In this document: one piece after another, positions 6,278-11,248 of the stretch
Layout of the letters: the number at the start of each line of letters is the position of its first letter
Position numbering within the stretch: the first letter of the stretch is position 1
Source of the DNA: Candidatus Saccharimonadia bacterium
Lineage (GTDB): Bacteria > Patescibacteriota > Saccharimonadia > Saccharimonadales > SZUA-47
DNA length: 11,248 nt
Direction: 5' to 3'
Assembly: GCA_938050265.1 (NCBI GenBank)
Contig: CALLJT010000003.1
Coordinates: forward strand, 1-11,248
The notes under the pieces: model-generated
Told to the model about the DNA's origin: nothing
Database searches by the model: none
The model's input: only the letters and a program-made list of their open reading frames with translations
Position numbers and translations under genes: made by a program

Positions 6278-7870
6278 CTATACCGACAGCAGTTCAGTTG
6301 TCTTCGAACGAATTGCTGATGGCCCATCCACTTGATCAAGAGATCCGCAGAGCGCGCTGTGAAGTTTTTTTCCGTACACTGCCTGGGAAAGCTTACTATC
6401 CCGAAAATTATTTTTTTCATCGCTCCATGCAGCATCACCGATCTGAATCTCTTGCGAATGAATCTGTGTGTAGGGGCTGCGTTCATAGACAGACCCACGA
6501 CTCCACGCGTCAAACTCCGCTGCCATTGCATCGAACACAGTAACTTCGCAATCAAGGAGCTGGCGACGAGCCGCACCTCTAGCATCATCGTTCGACACAA
6601 AACTATAACCATCGGAGTCTGGATGAGGTACGAAACCACCTGAGTCCAGCAATATACGGAAATAATCTTGTCCAGATGCCAGGTTTGGTGCACCGACAGA
6701 CCCAAGAAAGCGTAACGCTCTTTCTCTTACTCTCGGGGCAGATCCGTCCAAAACACTTTCGACTATCTGCTGGCGACGATCTTCACCTTCAGGTTGCATA
6801 AAACCAGTTATAGCAACACTGAAATACGCATTAGAATCTTGGCTACCCTGATCGACAGGCGAAACGACACTATCTCTCTTATACCTATACCCCAGTAAAA
6901 CTTCTGATTGACTAAGCTCTTGTCGACCCTGAAGACTCATACTGAGTGCCCCGGTATATTGCAGGGCAACAAGCGCAGGGTTAATGATCCCGTAGCTTGA
7001 CGCACGTAACTCATGTGTTGCACCTGTGTCGCGTATGTGTGACCGCCGATCGTCACTGACTCGCACAGTCTGTGTAACATCCGTACCAATAAAGTCTGGT
7101 CTCAACAGCCAGCTTTCAATCGCTGCGGATGCCAGATTGGACTGAAAAATTTGATCATCCAAAACTAACCCAAGCCCCTCCGTAACACTGGCGCTCATAT
7201 GCATATGCGTCGATCGAATAGCTGCCCTAAGACCAAAATGTCGTGCAGATGCACCGATAGACAATAGGAGGCGACTATACGCACGTGGTGTATCCTGAAT
7301 ATCCAGAGGGCTGGTGCGCAACTCGTGTAGCAACCCATCAACATGTTGATCATGCCTCTTCCTAAACGTACCAAAGCGCCATGCGAGAAGCTGATCTGGC
7401 CATCTGTCATGATTCGTAAAACGGTTATTATCAGCGGTGGGCTTCCCAAGGGACAACATAGCATGCAGCGTAACCAAGTCCACGTCCGATAGTGACGATC
7501 GATCGAAGTCTCTCTGCCTACTTCTTGCCTCATTTGGAACTACAAAGTAGTCCTCTGCCGCAGCTAGCCTATCATAAGCGAGTGCGAGGTCCTCTCTGTT
7601 CTGAGTCACCTCGGTTTCACGCCACCTACTAAATACTTGAGCAGTAAGCTCATCATCGGGGTTAAGATACATGAATTCGACTTCAAGGCCTGCACCTGCC
7701 TGTAACGATCTTGGTAAGTCACGGTGCATATCGACCGCACTCGCAATCCTATCGAGCTTCTTTGCTGTGCGTGGACTTTGCGTCGCACCAACCCAGGACA
7801 ACTCCAAGAGCCGATTCGCGTCGTCTCTTGGCCGGTTCTCGTCGCCAAAAGTTAGCTTGTCATACTTCAT
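6278..7870 (-). CDS. Putative glutamine-synthetase-superfamily (carboxylate-amine ligase-like) protein
   Basis: 530 residues, no signal peptide or membrane helix, so probably cytoplasmic. Three patches recall the glutamine synthetase/glutamate-cysteine ligase superfamily, which activates a carboxylate with ATP and joins it to an amine. GLEVEFMYL (61-69) resembles the acidic metal-binding strand (GxExEF). STHMHMS (220-226) resembles GMHCHMS of bacterial glutamine synthetase. HELRASSYGIINPALVALQY (286-305) resembles the RxExR...NPYLALAALLAAGL segment. These occur in the family order with plausible spacing. The rest of the sequence is unfamiliar, including a C-terminal 150 residues after the presumed core. 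The substrate cannot be inferred. The ATG at 7870 has GAAGG eight bases upstream; its own promoter lies about 110 bases further up. It ends 113 bases before the 280-residue gene, which has a separate promoter. It could instead be a lineage-specific protein with chance resemblance. Confidence 0.5.
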   Translation of the reverse strand: MKYDKLTFGDENRPRDDANRLLELSWVGATQSPRTAKKLDRIASAVDMHRDLPRSLQAGAGLEVEFMYLNPDDELTAQVFSRWRETEVTQNREDLALAYDRLAAAEDYFVVPNEARSRQRDFDRSSLSDVDLVTLHAMLSLGKPTADNNRFTNHDRWPDQLLAWRFGTFRKRHDQHVDGLLHELRTSPLDIQDTPRAYSRLLLSIGASARHFGLRAAIRSTHMHMSASVTEGLGLVLDDQIFQSNLASAAIESWLLRPDFIGTDVTQTVRVSDDRRSHIRDTGATHELRASSYGIINPALVALQYTGALSMSLQGRQELSQSEVLLGYRYKRDSVVSPVDQGSQDSNAYFSVAITGFMQPEGEDRRQQIVESVLDGSAPRVRERALRFLGSVGAPNLASGQDYFRILLDSGGFVPHPDSDGYSFVSNDDARGAARRQLLDCEVTVFDAMAAEFDAWSRGSVYERSPYTQIHSQEIQIGDAAWSDEKNNFRDSKLSQAVYGKKLHSALCGSLDQVDGPSAIRSKTTELLSV

Positions 7871-7894
7871 TTATCTCGCCTTCAATCAATAATT

Positions 7895-7909
7895 GAATGT
7901 CGTACATTC
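7895..7909 (-). other. Small hairpin in the 5' leader of the 530-residue gene
   Basis: GAATGT and ACATTC form a perfect 6-bp inverted repeat with a 3-base loop (CGT), about 25 to 39 bases before the ATG at 7870. No U tract follows. It could stabilise the leader or be a binding site. Confidence 0.3.
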
Positions 7910-7988
7910 GCGCCTCACAGCGCTTCCACGTAGCCCTCTCACTATGGCACTCCACATGCAGTATGAGAACCATTCTTTATCATGTATT

Positions 7989-8017
7989 ATTATACAATGT
8001 AATTGTACAATTTCCAA
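7989..8017 (-). promoter_or_regulatory. Promoter of the 530-residue gene
   Basis: TTGGAA (8017-8012), a 17-base spacer and a perfect TATAAT (7994-7989) on the minus strand. Transcription would begin near 7982, giving a leader of about 112 bases. The -35 box lies about 13 bases from the probable end of the IS30 element, so the insertion stopped just short of, or replaced, sequences upstream of this promoter. Confidence 0.7.
7994..8012. promoter_or_regulatory. Overlapping palindromes in the promoter spacer (possible operator)
   Basis: The perfect 12-bp palindrome AATTGTACAATT (8001-8012) overlaps the inverted repeat ACAAT-GTA-ATTGT (7994-8006), giving ACAAT, ATTGT and ACAATT in alternating orientation between the -10 and -35 boxes. 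Position and symmetry suit a repressor-dimer site. No regulator gene is recognised in the window. The DNA is AT-rich, so some of the symmetry may be chance. Confidence 0.4.
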
Positions 8018-8029
8018 ACGTGACCCCTC

Positions 8030-8053
8030 GAATTCTATCCCGAAATGCAACAC
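8030..8053. repeat. Left imperfect terminal inverted repeat of the IS30 element
   Basis: GAATTCTATCCCGAAATGCAAC reading inward. It pairs only partly with the right end (shared GAATT and CAAC), so the assignment rests mainly on distance from the transposase stop and resemblance to IS30-family ends. Confidence 0.4.
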
Positions 8054-8055
8054 CC

Positions 8056-9094
8056 TCAAGTTTTGTCGGACTTGAGCAGGTGCTTTCTCTGCTGAATTGA
8101 TGTCTTCCAATTGTAGCGTTTTCTTGGTCGTGTGTTGAGCTTTCTTTCTATAACACGGAGTGATCTCGGGCTTACTCGTTTAAAATCTGTTCGTTTTGGG
8201 AAGTACTGTCTCACGAGGCCGTTGAGGTTTTCGTTGCAGCCTCGCTGCCAGCTCGAGTATGCATCAGCGAAGTAGACTTTTGCAGGTGTGTTGTTCTGCA
8301 CGTGTTCATACTCGGCAAACTCATTGCCTCGATCGTAGGTGATGGTGTGAACCGGTATAGATGCTCTCTTCATTCGAGAGGCTGTTCGTTTGGCTACTTT
8401 CTCAGCAGAATAGCGGAGGGTAAGGTCGAGCTGGCACTCGCCACTCGCTCGATCGACATGCGTGATGATCCGATCTTTTTTGTCGAGACCAACAATGGTG
8501 TCACCCTCTATGTCTCCAAGCCGTGTCTTTGTAGCAACAGTAGCTGGTCGATCATGAATGGAGGGTAGATCTGCTCGTCGAGCCCGTATGCGGGCATTCG
8601 TACCTCGTCTTCTACGGTACGGGTTGCCTCCATGGCGCAGATGCTTGAGTAAACGCTTCTTATCTGAACAGAGATAGATATAATCGTAGATTGTTTGCGG
8701 GTAGATGACGATACCATGGTTCACTTTAAGATCACCTGCTATTTGCTCTGGTTCGCCTGCTCACAGCTCGCCTATTCGCCTCACTGCTCGTGTAGTAGCA
8801 ATGAGATCGTTTTGCTACGCGGACTTGTGCAGCATAGCGAACGGCTGCTTCATGCTTATCTTGTGCAAGACCGCTACCGCGTACATGACGACAGTCCATA
8901 TCCAAGATAGTTGGTCGGACGGGGAGTGCAACTGCCTGTGGTGGTTTTGGTCGTATCTGGTTGCGTTTGATCTCCCGACTAATGGTTGAGCGGTGGACGC
9001 CAATTCTACGGGCTATGTAGCTGTTGGATCCTTGTTCGTACAGAAGTGTCGCTATGACACTGCGATCCTCTGCAGTAATATGCTTAAAGGACAT
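8056..9094 (-). pseudogene. IS30-family transposase, split by a frame change
   Basis: The 5' part (9094-8732, 120 residues) starts MSFKHITAEDR and carries the N-terminal helix-turn-helix: IATLLYEQGSNSYIARRIG followed by STISREIKRN (36-45). The 3' part (8724-8056, 222 residues) carries the DDE domain: GDIEGDTIVG (Asp75), TYDRGNEF (Asp131) and WQRGCNENLNGL with Glu165, then RQYFPKRTDF. The 3' frame is +1 relative to the 5' frame. Upstream of its first usable codon (GTG at 8724) it still encodes transposase-like sequence (GEPEQIAGDLK), preceded by an in-frame TGA at 8763-8761. The parts total 342 residues, about the full family length. The catalytic triad is intact, so decay is probably recent. 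The 3' end (SIQQRKHLLKSDKT) also departs from the usual TPxEVF ending, possibly another lesion. The gene has AAAGGAG eleven bases before its ATG. Confidence 0.85.
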
Positions 9095-9177
9095 GAGCTG
9101 TATAACTCCTTTGCTATTTGAATTAGTTGTTTGCTAAACCAATTCTATAGCGAAAAGAGTACGTACGCTCATGTCCT
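9088..9177 (-). other. 11-bp inverted repeat sequestering the transposase start codon
   Basis: AGGACATGAGC (9177-9167 in minus-strand sense) is the exact complement of GCTCATGTCCT (9098-9088), which contains the transposase ATG. In a transcript entering from the cysteine desulfurase side the two arms could pair and hide the start codon, leaving the ribosome site in a loop of about 68 bases. The upstream arm lies about 20 bases outside the proposed right end. Confidence 0.5.
9126..9147. repeat. Right imperfect terminal inverted repeat of the IS30 element
   Basis: GTTGTTTGCTAAACCAATTCTA on the plus strand. It shares GTTG and AATTC with the outward-read left end. The surrounding GAATTAG...CCAATTC is itself an imperfect palindrome, which blurs the alignment. 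Confidence 0.4.
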
Positions 9178-9344
9178 ATTTTTTTACTCTATACTTTTGG
9201 GTTGTTGCGGTTGGGGATGGAATTGCCCCCTGAGAGTGCAGCTCTTGCTGGGATAGTTTCGTGACCATAGTACATACAACGTCGTTACATAGTATGAAGT
9301 AAAAACAGCCTGCTCCGCTTGAGGGACTTTGTAGCCCCTGAAGT
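9178..9344. other. Gene-free stretch between the IS30 element and the cysteine desulfurase
   Basis: No supported gene or tRNA. Reading frames that cross it have no ribosome site and run antiparallel or out of frame to the cysteine desulfurase gene. A G-run/C-run pair (GGGG at 9213-9216 and CCCCC near 9226) could form a short stem, but it has no tract typical of a terminator. Confidence 0.4.
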
Positions 9345-9345
9345 C
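9301..9345 (-). terminator. Possible weak terminator after the cysteine desulfurase gene
   Basis: Right after the TAG stop, CTTCAGGG and CCCTCAAG can pair with one C-C mismatch around a loop of about 10 bases; GACTT/AAGTC is an alternative stem. A TTTTT run follows, but about 14 bases after the stem instead of directly, so this is a poor match to an efficient intrinsic terminator. Confidence 0.3.
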
Positions 9346-10499
9346 TACGCTTCAAGGGCGGGTTTGAGGGATGTGAGTACGTGATCAAGCTGTTGCTTGG
9401 TGGTAGAGGAGGCGATGGTGAAACGGAGTGATGACTGGGCGTGTTTGTCTGAGATACCCATAGCGCGTAGTACGTGCGATGGTTCGTCGCTGCTAGCGCT
9501 ACATGCAGAACCAGTTGCTGCGTATATGCCCATTTGATCGAGTGCGAACAGCACGCGTTCGTTGTCACAGCCAGGAAACGTTGCGTGGATGTTGTTTGGC
9601 AGCCGCTTTTTACGGTGGCCGTTGATTGTCGCTCCATACGTGTCTTCAAGCTGCCGTGCAAACCAACGAGACAATGTGCCAACGGATTTTGCCGTGACGG
9701 CGTGTGTTGACTGAGCAGCGGCGAGAGCCTGGGCAAAACCTATGGCGAACGCGACATTCTCCGTGCCACTCCGTATGCCCATCTCCTGCCCTCCGCCGGC
9801 AATAACCGGCTGCACAATCGTGCCTGCACGCATATATAAAATACCCGACTGCTTTGGCCCACCTATCTTCCCGCCGTTAAGCGTCAGCAGATCAACACCA
9901 AGCCGCGCGACATTACAGTCTAGATACAACGGTGCCTGCGCGGCGTCTGTGTGAACATACAGTGGCGTATCCATACCTGATTGACGCCGTGCTTCTCGAT
10001 GCTGTGCGACGACGTCGACCACTGACTTCAGAGGCTGTACCGTCCCGACTTCGTTATTGCCGTAGATAACAGAAACCAACACTGTTTCGGGGCGGATCGC
10101 AGCATCGAGAGCAGCAACATCAACGACACCCTGCGCATCGACTGGACATACTGTTGCGTCGTAGCGCTGTGCAGACATACGCACGGCATCATGTTCGACT
10201 GCGCTGTATACCATGTGCCCTCCGACATTGCCGGTCATAACCCCTTGCACGGCCAAATTAGCTGATTCGGTCGCCCCAGACGTAAACACGATTTCACTCG
10301 GACGCGCCCCGATAGTTTGAGCTACAGATGATCGAGCACGCTCTAATGCGGCTTTCGCCTCGCGTGCTGGCCCGTACAGAGCTGAGGGGTTATAAAACTG
10401 CTCCGTCCAAAACGGTTGCATCGCTGCAACAACGCTGTCCGTAACTGGCGTCGCGGCTGCATGGTCCATATATATAGAGCTTTGCCTACTCACCTGCAT
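9345..10499 (-). CDS. Cysteine desulfurase, NifS/IscS type
   Basis: A pyridoxal-phosphate enzyme that takes sulfur from cysteine, leaving alanine, and passes the persulfide on for iron-sulfur clusters or tRNA thiolation. Motifs in order are IYMDHAAATP (9-18), FTSGATESANLA (72-83), the cofactor-stacking His103 in AVEHDAV, YGNNEVGTVQP (146-156), HTDAAQA with Asp185, the cofactor Lys211 in NGGKIGGPKQSG, GGGQEMGIRSGTENVAFA (235-252) and the catalytic loop GSACSASSDEPSHVLRAMG with Cys333. The 384-residue length is normal. The usual His before the cofactor lysine (GHK or AHK) is Gly here, a variant I associate with Patescibacteria homologues. The first ATG at 10499 is chosen because the fold begins at residue 9. 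GAGG lies almost against it, so spacing is short. It follows the 121-residue gene by 14 bases. No IscU or other scaffold gene is visible, so a tRNA thiolation role (MnmA partner) is equally possible. Confidence 0.95.
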   Translation of the reverse strand: MQVSRQSSIYMDHAAATPVTDSVVAAMQPFWTEQFYNPSALYGPAREAKAALERARSSVAQTIGARPSEIVFTSGATESANLAVQGVMTGNVGGHMVYSAVEHDAVRMSAQRYDATVCPVDAQGVVDVAALDAAIRPETVLVSVIYGNNEVGTVQPLKSVVDVVAQHREARRQSGMDTPLYVHTDAAQAPLYLDCNVARLGVDLLTLNGGKIGGPKQSGILYMRAGTIVQPVIAGGGQEMGIRSGTENVAFAIGFAQALAAAQSTHAVTAKSVGTLSRWFARQLEDTYGATINGHRKKRLPNNIHATFPGCDNERVLFALDQMGIYAATGSACSASSDEPSHVLRAMGISDKHAQSSLRFTIASSTTKQQLDHVLTSLKPALEA

Positions 10500-10513
10500 G
10501 TCCTCATTATCTA

Positions 10514-10879
10514 CTACGAGTATAGCTGACTTTGCACAATAGAATTGTACTTAATGACCGCCTGCACGAAGTTCTTCATCTCTTCTGCTTCAAGCGGTTG
10601 CTTGTCTCCCCCGTTGAGTGTTTTAGATATTTGGTCATCGGCGATGAAGTATTTCGTTGTCATGTATCGTCGGTGTGAGCCTTCGCGCCACTCTTCATAC
10701 CACACCCATGTTCCTTCATCCTGACAGAAAAAATCACGTCTCCGGCCAACGCCGAGTTCGCCGAACAGTTGGCGTGTGAGCTCTCGCTCTTGCTTAGTAT
10801 AGTCTAGGATCTTTGAACGCAAACGACTTTCGACTGATTCTTGCGGCTGCGTGGTGTGTTTTTTGCTAAATAATTTCAT
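10514..10879 (-). CDS. Uncharacterised 121-residue protein
   Basis: I assign no function. The start is the ATG at 10879 (MKLFSKKHTT), with GCAGGAAAAA about nine bases upstream. An ATG at 10990 in the same frame would put 37 extra residues over the end of the preceding gene and is rejected. The protein is hydrophilic and probably cytoplasmic. After a basic N terminus comes a helical segment (about 15-42) rich in R, K, E and L, then a compact region with RRDFFCQDEGTWVWYEEWRE (47-66), a basic strand HRRYMTTKYFIADDQISK, and a final helix EAEEMKNFVQAVIKYNSIVQ. The pattern of FFC-DE-TWVW-EEW followed by a C-terminal helix resembles uncharacterised proteins I associate with Saccharibacteria. It sits 19 bases after the gene upstream and 14 bases before the cysteine desulfurase, so it is probably co-transcribed with both. 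Confidence 0.8.
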   Translation of the reverse strand: MKLFSKKHTTQPQESVESRLRSKILDYTKQERELTRQLFGELGVGRRRDFFCQDEGTWVWYEEWREGSHRRYMTTKYFIADDQISKTLNGGDKQPLEAEEMKNFVQAVIKYNSIVQSQLYS

Positions 10880-10898
10880 GATTGTTTTTCCTGCTTTT

Positions 10899-11248
10899 TC
10901 AGGCAACTCCACCGGTAGGAGTAGCTCCCATAACTGTCTGCAACGAAGCTTTCGCTCGTGCGATACGTATCCGCTGCTCTTGGTCGTCATCCGTCAGCTG
11001 GCTATCGACCGAAGCTCGCTCGTTACTCGGCAATTGAGGCTGCACGACCGTAGCAGGTGGCATCCTCTCTGCCGCAATCCGCTGAGCTTTCTCTGTTAAC
11101 TTGACGACAAGCTGCGACTGCTGCTCTGGGTTGACAACGAGGTGCGCATGGCCAGTAGCAGGTGCCTGGATAGCTTCTGCCTGTTTGGCCGCACTCTGAC
11201 GGATGTCAACACGGATTTCAGGTACACTATCAGCGACCGCGACTGCCC
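10899..11248 (-). CDS. Unrecognised hydrophilic protein, 5' end outside the window
   Basis: An open frame enters from the right edge and runs to a TGA at 10901-10899, giving about 115 C-terminal residues. The sequence is rich in A, Q, E and V, with no membrane helix: it begins AVADSVPEIRVDIRQSAAKQ, continues AHLVVNPEQQSQLVVKLTEK, then RMPPATVVQPQLPSNERAS, and ends QRIRIARAKASLQTVMGATP. Two helix-like segments are separated by a proline-rich linker. I recognise no family. Codon use looks like that of its neighbours, the frame is free of stops, and the next gene begins 19 bases after its stop with a ribosome site between, so it is very probably real and the start of this operon lies beyond the window. 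Confidence 0.75.
   Translation of the reverse strand, partial: AVAVADSVPEIRVDIRQSAAKQAEAIQAPATGHAHLVVNPEQQSQLVVKLTEKAQRIAAERMPPATVVQPQLPSNERASVDSQLTDDDQEQRIRIARAKASLQTVMGATPTGGVA

Larger units (their letters stand above)
8030..9147 (-). mobile_element. IS30-family insertion sequence, probably inactive
   Basis: About 1.1 kb, the usual IS30 size, with a single transposase gene filling it. Proposed ends are imperfect inverted repeats: reading outward, GTTGCATTTCGGGATAGAATTC on the left and GTTGTTTGCTAAACCAATTC on the right, sharing GTTG and AATTC about 11 to 13 bases apart. The left end resembles the ends of IS30-family elements as I remember them. No target duplication can be identified because the exact edges are uncertain by several bases. 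It sits between the cysteine desulfurase gene and the promoter of the 530-residue gene, both on the same strand. Confidence 0.65.

Noticed and set aside
7886..8110. 74-codon minus-strand frame spanning the IS30 end and promoter region
   Set aside because: It covers the terminal repeat, the promoter and the palindromes, and has no family resemblance. It may include a frameshifted remnant of the transposase tail at most.
8732..8763. Programmed frameshifting joining the two transposase parts
   Set aside because: IS30-family transposases are normally single-frame, no slippery heptamer is evident in the overlap, and a +1 shift would be needed. Decay is simpler.
8761..8763. TGA read as an amino acid (Gracilibacteria/Absconditabacteria code)
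   Set aside because: TGA ends atpF, atpH, atpA, atpG and atpD at their 4-base overlaps or junctions, and no intact gene contains an in-frame TGA.
9180..9300. Possible tRNA or small RNA in the gene-free stretch
   Set aside because: GGGG/CCCC pairing is present, but no cloverleaf, GTTCRA-like T-loop or anticodon stem can be drawn on either strand.
9176..9736. 186-codon minus-strand frame across the desulfurase 3' end and the intergenic stretch
   Set aside because: It overlaps the conserved catalytic-loop half of the desulfurase in a different frame, and its composition is not protein-like.
10880..10990. Upstream ATG giving a 158-residue version of the 121-residue protein
   Set aside because: The added 37 residues overlap the real C-terminal end of the preceding gene in another frame, whereas the internal ATG at 10879 has a ribosome site and begins a typical MKLFSKK N terminus.
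1..11248. CRISPR array, defence genes or prophage genes
   Set aside because: No regularly spaced direct repeats, and no Cas, restriction, toxin-antitoxin or phage structural proteins were seen on either strand.

Overview
The window reads as part of a Candidatus Saccharibacteria (TM7) or closely related Patescibacteria/CPR chromosome. The grounds are a tightly overlapped F1Fo ATP synthase gene run with shortened, divergent subunits, a 121-residue protein of a type I associate with this radiation, and a NifS/IscS-type cysteine desulfurase with the variant active-site context NGGKIGGPKQ. All of this is by recognition; no database was searched. TGA works as an ordinary stop at five gene ends, so the TGA=Gly code of Gracilibacteria/Absconditabacteria does not apply. 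Every gene lies on the minus strand, so the biological order runs from right to left.

Right end (11248 to 9345): the 3' end of an unrecognised hydrophilic protein, a 121-residue uncharacterised protein and a cysteine desulfurase. They are 19 and 14 bases apart and look like one operon. Middle (about 9300 to 8030): a gene-free stretch, then a decayed IS30-family element. Its transposase is split by a reading-frame change, and its start codon lies in an 11-bp inverted repeat that could hide it in read-through transcripts. Next (8017 to 6278): a good promoter with overlapping palindromes in its spacer, driving a 530-residue protein with glutamine-synthetase-superfamily-like motifs.

Left half (6222 to 1): a second promoter drives a secreted/membrane protein of 280 residues. 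It ends in a two-helix hairpin resembling ATP synthase subunit c but with no proton-carrying carboxylate. An intrinsic terminator-like hairpin follows directly, and then come atpF (b), atpH (delta), atpA (alpha), atpG (gamma), atpD (beta) and the start of atpC (epsilon). The junctions from atpF through atpD are all 4-base overlaps, which points to translational coupling. Genes for subunits a (atpB) and c (atpE) are absent from the window.

The most notable points are the carboxylate-less c-like hairpin fused to an exported domain immediately upstream of the Fo/F1 genes, the missing a and c genes at that place, and the divergent ligase-like 530-residue protein with a possible operator in its promoter.
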